From: Paraburkholderia fungorum
Lineage (GTDB): Bacteria > Pseudomonadota > Gammaproteobacteria > Burkholderiales > Burkholderiaceae
Assembly (NCBI RefSeq): GCF_902833645.1
Contig: NZ_CADFGE010000001.1
Span: 1,302,001-1,366,000, forward strand
Reading direction: 5' to 3'
Length of the DNA: 64,000 nt
Positions 11,600 through 20,611 of the stretch are shown piece after piece; position 1 is the stretch's first letter, and every line of letters starts with the position of its first letter. The notes under the pieces are model-generated. The model ran no database searches, was not told the DNA's origin, and saw only the letters and a list, made by a program, of their open reading frames with translations. The position numbers and the translations under genes are program-made.

Positions 11600-11912
11600 T
11601 TCACCCGTCCTCTAAAACCCCGTACCGCTTTTTATGTGCGTGCCGTGAGGCCGCCGCCACCCATGATCTGTATAACGGCGCGCAGAGCAATCTGATAAGG
11701 GTAAAAGCGAAAAGAATCACGCCAGGGAAAGTACCGATCGCAACCGCGCGTGCCGCGTACGGCGCTATCCGGCGCAAACCCCCGTCATATAAGGCTTCCA
11801 CGAAGGTGCAACCATGCGTGGTGCATGGTTGCACCTTTTTATTGGGAGGCGTACGATTCGCACAACTTTTAGTCTCTTGCCAGCTATTCGTCTGGTATCC
11901 GAAGAAGGAAAC
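11600..11912. other. Leader region between the small membrane protein and putA
   Basis: 313 bases. Its main feature is the perfect hairpin at 11803-11837, annotated separately. No coding sequence was recognised. The putA promoter must lie either upstream of the hairpin or in the 75 bases between it and the putA ATG; neither has an unambiguous -35/-10 pair. Confidence 0.5.
11803..11841 (+). terminator. Perfect 15-bp hairpin with T-run just upstream of putA
   Basis: AAGGTGCAACCATGC (11803-11817) and its exact reverse complement (11823-11837) enclose the loop GTGGT, with TTTTTATT following. It has the form of a strong intrinsic terminator on the plus strand, 75 bases before the putA start, with no plus-strand gene ending nearby. 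It could terminate an upstream small transcript or attenuate putA. Confidence 0.75.
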
Positions 11913-14900
11913 ATGGCTAGCACCACCCTCGGCGTCAAGGTCGACGACCTCCTGCGTTCCCGGCTGAAAGATGCCGCTACTCGCCTCGAACGTACTCCGC
12001 ACTGGCTGATCAAGCAGGCGATCTTCGCATACCTCGAAAAGATCGAACACGGTCAGTTACCCCCAGAACTGTCAGGCCACACGGGCTCGGCCGATCTGGC
12101 CGACGGCGCGGCGGTGGAGCACGACGAAGACAGCGCATCGCATCCGTTCCTCGAATTCGCGCAGAACGTGCAACCGCAATCGGTGCTGCGCGCGGCGATC
12201 ACCGCGGCGTATCGCCGTCCCGAGCCGGAATGCGTGCCGTTCCTGCTCGGTCAGGCGCGTCTGCCGGCCAATCTCGCGGGCGATGTGCAGGCCATGGCCG
12301 GCAAGCTGGTCGAAACGCTGCGCACGAAGAGCAAAGGCGGTGGCGTCGAAGGGCTGATCCACGAATTCTCGTTGTCGAGCCAGGAAGGCGTGGCGCTGAT
12401 GTGCCTCGCCGAAGCACTGCTGCGCATCCCCGATCGCGCCACGCGCGACGCGCTGATCCGCGACAAGATCAGCAAGGGCGACTGGAAGTCGCACGTCGGT
12501 CAGGCGCCGTCGCTGTTCGTCAATGCCGCGACGTGGGGCTTGATGATCACCGGCAAGCTGGTGGGGACCAACAGCGAGGCAAGCCTCTCGTCGGCGCTCA
12601 CGCGCCTGATCGGCAAGGGCGGCGAGCCGCTGATCAGGAAGGGCGTCGACATGGCGATGCGCCTGATGGGCGAACAGTTCGTCACCGGCGAGAACATCTC
12701 CGAAGCGCTGGCCAACAGCCGCAAATACGAAGCGCGCGGCTTCCGCTACTCGTATGACATGCTCGGCGAAGCGGCGACCACCGAAGCCGACGCGCAGCGC
12801 TACTACGCGTCGTACGAACAGGCGATCCACGCGATCGGCAAGGCCGCCGGCGGCCGCGGCATTTACGAAGGCCCCGGCATCTCGATCAAGTTGTCGGCGC
12901 TGCATGCACGCTATTCACGTTCGCAGCAGGAACGCACGATGAGCGAACTGCTGCCGCGCGTGCGCTCGCTGGCGATCCTCGCGCGCCGCTACGACATCGG
13001 CCTGAATATCGATGCGGAAGAAGCCGACCGCCTCGAAATCTCGCTCGATCTGCTCGAAGCATTGTGCTTCGATCCGGAACTGGCCGGCTGGAACGGTATC
13101 GGTTTCGTGGTGCAGGCGTACCAGAAGCGTTGCCCGTTCGTGATCGAATACCTGATCGATCTGGCGCGCCGCAGCCGTCACCGCATCATGGTCCGCCTTG
13201 TGAAGGGTGCGTACTGGGATACCGAAATCAAGCGCGCGCAAGTGGATGGTCTGGAAGGCTATCCGGTGTACACGCGCAAGATCTACACGGACGTGTCGTA
13301 CCTCGCCTGCGCGAAAAAGCTGCTCGGCGCACCGGACGCAGTCTATCCGCAATTCGCCACGCACAACGCGCACACGCTGTCGGCGATCTATCACCTCGCG
13401 GGCAACAACTACTACCCCGGCCAGTACGAGTTCCAGTGCCTGCACGGCATGGGTGAACCGCTGTACGAGGAAGTCACCGGCCGCGACAAGCTGAACCGTC
13501 CGTGCCGCGTGTACGCCCCGGTCGGCACGCACGAAACGCTGCTCGCATACCTCGTGCGCCGTCTGCTGGAAAACGGCGCGAACACGTCGTTCGTGAACCG
13601 CATCGCCGATGAAAGCGTCGCGATCAAGGACCTGATCGCCGATCCGGTCGACGAAGCCTCGAAGATCGTGCCGCTCGGCGCGCCGCACGCGAAGATTCCG
13701 CTGCCGCGCAATCTGTTCGGTGCCGAGCGTCTCAATTCGATGGGTCTCGATCTGTCGAACGAACACCGCCTGGCCTCGCTGTCCTCCGCGTTGCTGGCGA
13801 GCGCGCATCACCCGTGGCGCGCCGCGCCGATGCTCGAAGACAACGAGATCGCCGTCGGTGTCGCACGTGACGTGCGCAACCCGGCCGATCATCGCGACCT
13901 CGTCGGCACGGTTGTCGAAGCGACGCCGGAACACGTGAGCGCGGCATTGGCGCACGCCGTTGCCGCCGCGCCGATCTGGCAAGCCACGCCGGTCGAGGCT
14001 CGCGCCGATTGCCTCGCGCGTGCCGCCGATCTGCTCGAAGCGCAGATGCACACGCTGATGGGTCTCGTCGTGCGGGAAGCCGGCAAGTCGCTGGCGAACG
14101 CCGTCGCGGAAATCCGCGAAGCGATCGATTTCCTGCGCTACTACTCGACGCAGATCCGCAACGAATTCTCCAACGACACGCACCGTCCGCTCGGCCCGGT
14201 GGTGTGTATCAGCCCGTGGAACTTCCCGCTGGCGATTTTCATGGGCCAGGTAGCGGCGGCCTTGGCGGCCGGCAACACCGTGCTTGCGAAGCCGGCGGAA
14301 CAAACCCCGCTGATCGCCGCGCAAGCGGTGCGCATTCTGCGCGAAGCCGGCGTGCCGGCGGGCGCCGTGCAACTGCTGCCGGGCGACGGCGAAACAGTCG
14401 GCGCCGCGTTGGTGGCCGATCCGCGCACCCGCGCGGTGATGTTCACCGGTTCGACCGAAGTCGCGCGTCTGATCAACAGGACGCTGTCGAGCCGCCTCGA
14501 TCCGGAAGGCAAACCGATTCCGCTGATCGCCGAAACCGGCGGTCAGAACGCGATGATCGTCGATTCGTCGGCGCTCGCTGAGCAGGTGGTCGCGGACGTG
14601 CTGCAGTCGTCGTTCGATTCCGCCGGTCAACGGTGTTCCGCGTTGCGCGTTCTTTGTCTGCAGGAAGATGTGGCGGACCGCACGCTGGAAATGCTGACCG
14701 GCGCAATGCGCGAACTGTCGGTGGGCAATCCGGATCGTCTGTCGATCGACGTCGGCCCGGTGATCGATCTCGACGCCAAACGCGGGATTGACGCGCACGT
14801 CGCGGCGATGCGCGAGAAAGGCCGCAAGGTCGAGCAACTGCCGATGCCCGAAGGCGGCGCACAAGGCACGTTTGTTCCGCCGACGCTGATCGAACTCGAC

Positions 14901-15854
14901 AGCATCGACGAATTGAAGCGTGAAGTGTTCGGCCCGGTGCTGCACGTGGTGCGTTACCGCCGCAGCCAGCTGGACAAGCTGCTCGAGCAGATCCGTGCGA
15001 CGGGCTACGGCCTCACGCTCGGTATCCATACGCGGATCGACGAAACCATTGCTCACGTGATCAGCCGCGCGCATGTCGGCAACATCTACGTGAATCGCAA
15101 CGTGATCGGCGCGGTGGTGGGGGTGCAACCGTTCGGCGGCGAGGGTTTGTCGGGCACGGGGCCGAAAGCGGGTGGCGCGCTGTATCTGCAACGTCTGCTG
15201 GCGACGCGTCCTGCGGGCTTGCCGAAGTCGCTCGCGCAGTCGTTGATCGCCGACGTACCGCAAGCCGGCCCGAACGGGGATAATCGCGGCGACAATCCGT
15301 CCGCGGCCTTGACGGCACTGCGCGACTGGCTGATCAGCGAACAGCAGCCGGTGCTGGCCGCACGCTGCGACGGTTATCTGTCGCATATGCCGGCGGGCGC
15401 GACGGCGGTGTTGTCGGGCCCCACGGGCGAGCGCAACACGTACACGCTCGGCGCGCGCGGCACGGTGCTGTGCATCGCCGCGACGGCCAGCGGCGCGCGC
15501 GTGCAGTTCGCCGCAGCGCTGGCTACGGGAAATCGCGCGTTGTTCGAAGGCGCTGCGGGTGAACAATTGGTATCGCAATTGCCCGCTGCGTTGAAGTCCT
15601 ACGCAAGCGTGAAGAAGAGTGCCGATACGCCGTTCGACGCGGTGCTGTTCGAAGGCGATAGCGACGAACTGCTCGCGCTGGTGAAGGAAGTCGCGAAACG
15701 TCCAGGGCCGATCGTTTCGGTTCAGGGCGTCGCGGCGCGCGCGCTGGAAAGCGGCGATGAAGACTACGCGCTCGAGCGTCTGTTGACGGAACGCTCGGTC
15801 AGTGTGAATACCGCGGCAGCAGGCGGCAATGCAAATTTGATGACGATCGGTTGA
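11913..15854 (+). CDS. putA: Trifunctional proline dehydrogenase / P5C dehydrogenase / repressor PutA
   Basis: A 1313-residue enzyme oxidising proline to glutamate: the flavin proline dehydrogenase domain makes pyrroline-5-carboxylate and the aldehyde dehydrogenase domain oxidises it with NAD. Residues about 3-47 form a ribbon-helix-helix DNA-binding domain (TTLGVKVDDLLRSRLKDAA), so it should also repress its own gene. The PRODH barrel (about 90-560) contains VKGAYWDTEIKRAQ. The P5CDH domain has CISPWNFPLA, IAETGGQNA and the catalytic cysteine in SAGQRCSALR near residue 908. A C-terminal extension of about 200 residues matches long type PutA. The start at 11913 has a GAAGGAA ribosome site; the earlier in-frame ATG at 11814 lies inside the upstream hairpin. 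Confidence 0.96.
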   Translation: MASTTLGVKVDDLLRSRLKDAATRLERTPHWLIKQAIFAYLEKIEHGQLPPELSGHTGSADLADGAAVEHDEDSASHPFLEFAQNVQPQSVLRAAITAAYRRPEPECVPFLLGQARLPANLAGDVQAMAGKLVETLRTKSKGGGVEGLIHEFSLSSQEGVALMCLAEALLRIPDRATRDALIRDKISKGDWKSHVGQAPSLFVNAATWGLMITGKLVGTNSEASLSSALTRLIGKGGEPLIRKGVDMAMRLMGEQFVTGENISEALANSRKYEARGFRYSYDMLGEAATTEADAQRYYASYEQAIHAIGKAAGGRGIYEGPGISIKLSALHARYSRSQQERTMSELLPRVRSLAILARRYDIGLNIDAEEADRLEISLDLLEALCFDPELAGWNGIGFVVQAYQKRCPFVIEYLIDLARRSRHRIMVRLVKGAYWDTEIKRAQVDGLEGYPVYTRKIYTDVSYLACAKKLLGAPDAVYPQFATHNAHTLSAIYHLAGNNYYPGQYEFQCLHGMGEPLYEEVTGRDKLNRPCRVYAPVGTHETLLAYLVRRLLENGANTSFVNRIADESVAIKDLIADPVDEASKIVPLGAPHAKIPLPRNLFGAERLNSMGLDLSNEHRLASLSSALLASAHHPWRAAPMLEDNEIAVGVARDVRNPADHRDLVGTVVEATPEHVSAALAHAVAAAPIWQATPVEARADCLARAADLLEAQMHTLMGLVVREAGKSLANAVAEIREAIDFLRYYSTQIRNEFSNDTHRPLGPVVCISPWNFPLAIFMGQVAAALAAGNTVLAKPAEQTPLIAAQAVRILREAGVPAGAVQLLPGDGETVGAALVADPRTRAVMFTGSTEVARLINRTLSSRLDPEGKPIPLIAETGGQNAMIVDSSALAEQVVADVLQSSFDSAGQRCSALRVLCLQEDVADRTLEMLTGAMRELSVGNPDRLSIDVGPVIDLDAKRGIDAHVAAMREKGRKVEQLPMPEGGAQGTFVPPTLIELDSIDELKREVFGPVLHVVRYRRSQLDKLLEQIRATGYGLTLGIHTRIDETIAHVISRAHVGNIYVNRNVIGAVVGVQPFGGEGLSGTGPKAGGALYLQRLLATRPAGLPKSLAQSLIADVPQAGPNGDNRGDNPSAALTALRDWLISEQQPVLAARCDGYLSHMPAGATAVLSGPTGERNTYTLGARGTVLCIAATASGARVQFAAALATGNRALFEGAAGEQLVSQLPAALKSYASVKKSADTPFDAVLFEGDSDELLALVKEVAKRPGPIVSVQGVAARALESGDEDYALERLLTERSVSVNTAAAGGNANLMTIG

Positions 15855-15942
15855 GCGAACCTCATTGATCCTTCAATAGAACGGAGGCGGTACGGCGACC
15901 CCGAAAAACCGCTCCATCCATACCTGGTACCAAGGAGAAGCT

Positions 15943-17091
15943 ATGCAATACAAGATGAAACAGCTGGCAGGCGCAGCACTGGTTGCGGCAATGTCGCTGG
16001 CGGGGACGGCCAACGCTCAATCGACTGAAGACGTGAAGATCGGCTTTGCCGGTCCGATGACGGGCGCACAGGCCCACTACGGCAAAGACTTCCAGAACGG
16101 CATCACGCTGGCTGTGGAAGACATGAACGCCACCAAGCCGGTGATCGGCGGCAAGCAGGTTCGTTTCGTGCTGGATTCGGCCGACGACCAGGCTGACCCG
16201 CGCACCGGTACGACCGTTGCACAGAAGCTGGTGGACGACGGCATCAAGGGCATGCTCGGCCACTTCAACTCGGGCACCACGATTCCGGCTTCGCGCATTT
16301 ACGCGAACGCGGGCATCCCCGAAATCGCCATGGCGACGGCGCCTGAGTACACGCAGCAAGGCTTCAAGACCACGTTCCGCATGATGACGTCCGACACGCA
16401 GCAAGGTTCGGTCGCCGGCGCGTTCGCGGTGAAGAGCCTGGGCGTGAAGAAGATCGCGATCGTCGACGACCGCACGGCTTACGGCCAAGGTCTGGCGGAT
16501 CAGTTCGAGAAGGCTGCGAAGGCAGCGGGCGGCACGATCGTCGATCGTGAGTACACGAACGACAAGGCTGTCGACTTCAAGTCGATCCTGACCAAGCTGA
16601 AGTCGGTCAACCCGGACCTGATCTATTACGGCGGCGCGGATTCGCAAGCGGCACCGATGGTCAAGCAGATGAAGGCATTGGGCATCAAGGCGCCGCTGAT
16701 GGGCGGCGAAATGGTCCACACGCCGACCTTCATCCAGATCGCGGGTGACGCGGCGAACGGCACGGTGGCGTCGCTCGCCGGCCTGCCGCTGGAAGAAATG
16801 CCGGGTGGCAAGGACTACGTCGCGAAGTACAAGAAGCGCTTCAACGAAGACGTGCAAACGTACTCGCCGTATGCCTACGACGGCGCAATGGCGATGTTCG
16901 ACGCAATGAAGAAGGCTAACTCGACCGATCCGGCGAAGTATCTGCCGGTGCTCGCGAAGACGTCGATGCCGGCCGTGACGGCCGCGAACCTCGCGTACGA
17001 CAGCAAGGGCGACCTGAAGAACGGCGGCATCACGCTGTACAAGGTTGTCGACGGCAAGTGGACGACGCTGCAAAGCGTGGGCGGCAAGTAA
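15943..17091 (+). CDS. livK: Branched-chain amino acid ABC transporter substrate-binding protein
   Basis: A 382-residue periplasmic binding protein of the Leu/Ile/Val-binding family (type I fold). The signal peptide MKQLAGAALVAAMSLAGTANA is followed by the mature start QSTEDVKIGFAGPMTGAQAHYG, and FNSGTTIPASRIYANAGIPEI and IVDDRTAYGQGLADQF are characteristic. It delivers an amino acid to an ABC permease that is not encoded nearby. Location directly after putA with 88 bases between suggests shared amino-acid use, but a ligand cannot be assigned. An AAGGAG ribosome site precedes the ATG, and a strong terminator follows. Confidence 0.9.
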   Translation: MQYKMKQLAGAALVAAMSLAGTANAQSTEDVKIGFAGPMTGAQAHYGKDFQNGITLAVEDMNATKPVIGGKQVRFVLDSADDQADPRTGTTVAQKLVDDGIKGMLGHFNSGTTIPASRIYANAGIPEIAMATAPEYTQQGFKTTFRMMTSDTQQGSVAGAFAVKSLGVKKIAIVDDRTAYGQGLADQFEKAAKAAGGTIVDREYTNDKAVDFKSILTKLKSVNPDLIYYGGADSQAAPMVKQMKALGIKAPLMGGEMVHTPTFIQIAGDAANGTVASLAGLPLEEMPGGKDYVAKYKKRFNEDVQTYSPYAYDGAMAMFDAMKKANSTDPAKYLPVLAKTSMPAVTAANLAYDSKGDLKNGGITLYKVVDGKWTTLQSVGGK

Positions 17092-17165
17092 GCGGTCCCG
17101 CGCGTCCCGATCCAGCGGGTGTTGCCTAGAATGTGAAGTGAAATTCCGGGCGCGCCGCGCCAGTT

Positions 17166-17203
17166 AAAAAAAGCCCCGCGGGTTCTGCCCGCGGGGCTTT
17201 TTT
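17166..17203 (+). terminator. Rho-independent terminator after livK
   Basis: Stem AAGCCCCGCGGG / CCCGCGGGGCTT (17171-17182 and 17188-17199) with a 5-base loop, flanked by an A-run upstream and a T-run (17198-17203) downstream, so it may work in both directions. Confidence 0.93.
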
Positions 17204-17456
17204 ATTGGGCCTCGCGCGGCATCTTTTTACGTTCCTATTTCTCACTTGCTGATTCCGGAATATTCCTGATTAAACCGTGCGTCCTAATAGGCTGATTGCC
17301 AATTATCAATTGACCCGCATCCATTCAGAGCCAATCCAGACGGGCCTGCTATGGTGATTGAGTTCGATGTCGATTGAACTCTGTGTTGGCCAGCCACTGA
17401 ATAAAAATGTTTTTCCTGCGGCGGCAACGCGGATTAATTATTCTAATGAGGAAACT
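17204..17456. other. AT-richer leader of the diiron/cupin operon
   Basis: The region between the livK terminator and the next start is visibly richer in A+T than its surroundings. It contains overlapping palindromes TTCCGGAA and GGAATATTCC (17253-17266) and the dyad GAGTTC-N10-GAACTC (17360-17381). No gene is seen here. Confidence 0.5.
17360..17381. promoter_or_regulatory. Operator-like dyad upstream of the diiron/cupin operon
   Basis: GAGTTC (17360-17365) and GAACTC (17376-17381) form a 6-bp inverted repeat with a 10-base spacer, 75 bases before the first gene. The spacing is compatible with a dimeric regulator. This is a candidate only. Confidence 0.35.
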
Positions 17457-18152
17457 ATGTTTGCTATTGAAGAAGCGGTTTTTTCGACGGACGTAATCGG
17501 CGACACGCAGGAAGAATTGAAGGCGAGAATTTCGGTGCATCCTTTCCTTGCCGCGTGCCGTGCCGGAACAATCGGTCGGCCGCGACTCAACCGGCTGCTC
17601 ACTCAACATGCGAAGTACGGCGAGCACTTCACCCGCTTCCTCTCGGCGCTGATGGCGAACTTGCGCTCGGGCGACGACTGCTTGCGGCTCGCCGGCAACC
17701 TGCTGGAGGAAATCGGCCTCGCGGAAGACAGTCCCACGCCGCACTCGAAGCTGTACCGTGAAATGCTCGCCGATCTCGGCGTGAATCCGGCGGACGAACC
17801 CGTTTACCCGGAGACGCAAAATCTGATCGACACCATGTACATGCTGTGCCGCCAGACCGATCCGGCGAACGGGCTGGGCGCGCTGTGCCTGGGGGCGGAA
17901 GCGATCGTTCCGGTGTTCTACGCCGATATCGTCGAGGGGTTCGTGCAGGCCGGCGTGCCGCGTGAGCGACTCGGGTTTTTTACGCTTCATATCGAGTGTG
18001 ATGACGGCCATGCCGACACCATGCGCGACATCATGGCGCGGATGGTCGCCGACGATCCGGCGTCGGTGGTCACGATGGTCAGCGCGGGCGAGGCCGCGCT
18101 CAATGCGCGTCTACGCCTGTTCGACCGTCTGATGGCCGGAGGCGCGCAATGA
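17457..18152 (+). CDS. Haem-oxygenase-like diiron family protein (iron-containing redox enzyme)
   Basis: A 231-residue, mostly helical protein of the haem-oxygenase-like diiron oxidase/oxygenase group (relatives of CADD, UndA and BesC). Candidate metal ligands are E84/E85, H96, E148 and the last-helix motif H178-xxx-D182-xx-H185 in FFTLHIECDDGHADTM. GLGALCLGAEAIVP matches the family core. Such enzymes activate oxygen on amino-acid or fatty-acid-like substrates; the substrate here is unknown. The start at 17457 has an ATGAGGAA ribosome site; the open frame extends to 17358, but those residues look non-coding. Its stop overlaps the cupin start (ATGA), so the two are co-translated. Confidence 0.75.
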   Translation: MFAIEEAVFSTDVIGDTQEELKARISVHPFLAACRAGTIGRPRLNRLLTQHAKYGEHFTRFLSALMANLRSGDDCLRLAGNLLEEIGLAEDSPTPHSKLYREMLADLGVNPADEPVYPETQNLIDTMYMLCRQTDPANGLGALCLGAEAIVPVFYADIVEGFVQAGVPRERLGFFTLHIECDDGHADTMRDIMARMVADDPASVVTMVSAGEAALNARLRLFDRLMAGGAQ

Positions 18153-18607
18153 GCGAGCGGGACCGCTTCAGTTCAGTCGATTTTCCGCGCGTGCCGGCGG
18201 TGCTCGAAGCGCAGGTGCCGGACAAGGTCGTGCATCGCAACGTGCTGGGCGGCAACGACGCGGCGTTTTCAGCGGAACGTCAGCATCCCGTTGCGCTGGT
18301 GGACTTGCCGTCGCGCGTGTTGAGCATGACCATCGGCGGACTCAAGCCGGGACAGACGTCGCGCTTGCATCGGCACAATTACGAAACGCTGATTTACGTC
18401 ACCGCGGGCCGTGGCTGGTCGCGCATCGGCTCGCACCGCGTCGAGTGGCAGGCCGGCGACGCGCTGTATGTGCCCGTGTGGGCGTGGCATCAGCATGGCA
18501 ATACGGGCGACCAGGACGCGACCTATGTGGCGTGTGAAAACGCGCCGGTGTTGCAGAGTTTCGGTGTCGCTTTGCGCGAGGAAGCCGACGCTGAGGAGAC
18601 GCGTTAG
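18149..18607 (+). CDS. Cupin-domain protein, partner of the diiron enzyme
   Basis: A 152-residue single-domain cupin. Motif 1 is GQTSRLHRHNYETLIYVTAGRG with probable metal ligands H74, H76 and E79. Motif 2 is AGDALYVPVWAWHQHGN with H114 (and H116). It overlaps the upstream diiron gene by 4 bases and therefore almost certainly works with it, either as a second metal-dependent step or as a binding or sensing protein. No signal peptide. The substrate is unknown. Confidence 0.82.
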   Translation: MSERDRFSSVDFPRVPAVLEAQVPDKVVHRNVLGGNDAAFSAERQHPVALVDLPSRVLSMTIGGLKPGQTSRLHRHNYETLIYVTAGRGWSRIGSHRVEWQAGDALYVPVWAWHQHGNTGDQDATYVACENAPVLQSFGVALREEADAEETR

Positions 18608-18741
18608 AGAGGAGACGTCGCCTGTGTGAAGAATGACGAGGCGACCTGTGCGGCAGCGGCCGTGCCGCACAAAACGATGGGAAACGCGCTGTTGCCGCAA
18701 TGGCATCGGCGCGCACTCTTTTGGGCGATCGGCATGCGAGT

Positions 18742-20457
18742 CTACGAATCCGATGCGCGCAGTTTCCTGCCCTGCTCGCGAATCTGTTCCAACGTCGCAC
18801 CCGGTGTACTCGCCTCTTGCGGCATGCGAATCTCGATCACCGCCGCGCGGTTTGCTTCCATCGAGCGATGAAGCGCCGGCAGAAAATCTTCAGTCCGTTC
18901 CACTGTCTCGCCATGCGCGCCGAACGACTTTGCAAATGCCGCAAAGTCAGGATTCGTGAGGCCGGTGCCGTGCACGCGATTCGGATAGTGCCGCTCCTGA
19001 TGCATGCGGATCGTGCCGAAGTGGTTGTTGTTCACCACAATGAAGATCACATGCAGATCGTATTGCATCGCAGTGGCGAGCTCCTGCGCCGCCATCATGA
19101 AACAGCCGTCTCCGGCCAATGCGACCACTGCGCGTTGCGGGTAAAGCGATTTCGCCGCGATTGCCGCCGGCACGCCGTAACCCATCGCGCCGCTGGTTGG
19201 TGCAAGCTGCGAGCGGAAATGCCGATACGAGAAATGCCGATGCAACCACGTTGCGTAGTTTCCTGCGCCGTTGGTGAGGATCGCGTCTTCCGGCAGATGC
19301 GCGCGCAACTGCTGGATCACTTCACCCATTTGCACGTCGCCGGGAATCGGGCGTGGTTTGCGCCAGTCGAGATACGCGCGATGGGCCTCTTCCGCGGCGC
19401 CGCTCCATGCGAGTTTCCCGGTGGATGGTTCGAGCGCGGCAAGCAATGCCGCCAGTTCCGGCATGCCGGAGACGATCGGCAAGTCGGCGGCATAGACCCG
19501 GCCCAATTCCTCGGCGCCTTGATGCACATGCACCAGCGTCTGCTTCGTTTTCGGGATGTCGAGTAGCGTGTAGCCGTTCGTGGTTGCTTCGCCCAAACGC
19601 GGGCCGAGCGTGAGCAGCAGGTCCGCGTCGCGGATACGTTGAGCAAGCGCCGGATTGATACCGAGGCCGACATCGCCCGCATAGTTCGGATGCTCGTTGT
19701 CGAGCGTGTCCTGGAAGCGGAACGCGAGGCCAATCGGCAATTGCCAATTCTCGACGAAGCGCCGCAGGTCGGCACATGAGTCAGGCGTCCAACCGCTGCC
19801 GCCGGCAACGACCATCGGGCGTTGCGCGCCTTCCAGCAAGCGACGCAACTCGTCCATCTGAGCCGCGGACGGCGAGGCTGCCACACGCTTGTAACTGGGC
19901 GCGCCAGCCACTGCTTCGCAGGCGTCGCTCAACACATCTTCCGGCAACGACAACACGACTGGCCCTGGGCGTCCCGACGTCGCTGTGTGAAACGCGTGGC
20001 TCAGGTATTCGGGAATCCGCTTCGGATCGTCGATTTGCGCGACCCATTTGGCCATCTGCCCAAACATGCGCCGATAGTCGATTTCCTGGAAAGCCTCGCG
20101 GTCGAGATGTTCGCGCGCGCATTGTCCGATCAGCAGGATCATCGGCGTGGAGTCCTGAAACGCGGTGTGCACGCCAATCGAGGCATGCGTCGCGCCCGGT
20201 CCGCGCGTGACGATCGCGACGCCGGGGCGTCCGGTCAATTTGCCGACTGCTTCGGCCATGTTCGCGGCCGCCGCTTCATGCCGGCAGACGATGGTCTGGA
20301 TGCGATCTGTTTCGTCGTGCAGCGAATCGAGCACCGCGAGAAAGCTCTCGCCGGGAACACAAAAAACACGTTCGACGCCATGCGTCAGCAAGGCGTCGAC
20401 GACGAGACGCGCGCCGGTGGTTTGGGTCGTGGAAGAAGATTCAGAAGCAAGCGGCAT
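18742..20457 (-). CDS. Thiamine diphosphate-dependent enzyme, acetolactate synthase-like
   Basis: A 571-residue ThDP enzyme with the three-domain layout of the acetolactate synthase / benzoylformate decarboxylase superfamily. The N-terminal PYR domain has VERVFCVPGESFLAVLDSL with the catalytic glutamate in IVCRHEAAAANMAEA. The central domain spans about residues 200-330. The C-terminal PP domain carries the ThDP/Mg motif GDGCFMMAAQELATAMQYDLHVIFIVVNN. It probably decarboxylates a 2-oxo acid, but the substrate cannot be assigned. No small regulatory IlvN-type subunit is adjacent, which argues against a biosynthetic acetolactate synthase. It lies 154 bases after sdaA and converges with the cupin gene. 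Confidence 0.85.
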   Translation of the reverse strand: MPLASESSSTTQTTGARLVVDALLTHGVERVFCVPGESFLAVLDSLHDETDRIQTIVCRHEAAAANMAEAVGKLTGRPGVAIVTRGPGATHASIGVHTAFQDSTPMILLIGQCAREHLDREAFQEIDYRRMFGQMAKWVAQIDDPKRIPEYLSHAFHTATSGRPGPVVLSLPEDVLSDACEAVAGAPSYKRVAASPSAAQMDELRRLLEGAQRPMVVAGGSGWTPDSCADLRRFVENWQLPIGLAFRFQDTLDNEHPNYAGDVGLGINPALAQRIRDADLLLTLGPRLGEATTNGYTLLDIPKTKQTLVHVHQGAEELGRVYAADLPIVSGMPELAALLAALEPSTGKLAWSGAAEEAHRAYLDWRKPRPIPGDVQMGEVIQQLRAHLPEDAILTNGAGNYATWLHRHFSYRHFRSQLAPTSGAMGYGVPAAIAAKSLYPQRAVVALAGDGCFMMAAQELATAMQYDLHVIFIVVNNNHFGTIRMHQERHYPNRVHGTGLTNPDFAAFAKSFGAHGETVERTEDFLPALHRSMEANRAAVIEIRMPQEASTPGATLEQIREQGRKLRASDS

Positions 20458-20611
20458 TGCGATGAAGCCTCCAGGCGTGACGATGGGTGCGATCGATGCA
20501 GACGGGTGCTTGCCGCATCGGGTTGTCTATCAACGCCGATGGGCGCACCGACAGCTTACGCCGAGCGCGTGTCCGATGTCACGGCGCAGCGCAACCGCGT
20601 GCCCCGCTGCG

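Noticed and set aside
12915..15578. An 887-codon open frame antisense to putA
   Set aside because: Shadow frame of a GC-rich gene. Arg/His/Ala-rich translation, no ribosome site, and putA is certain on the other strand.
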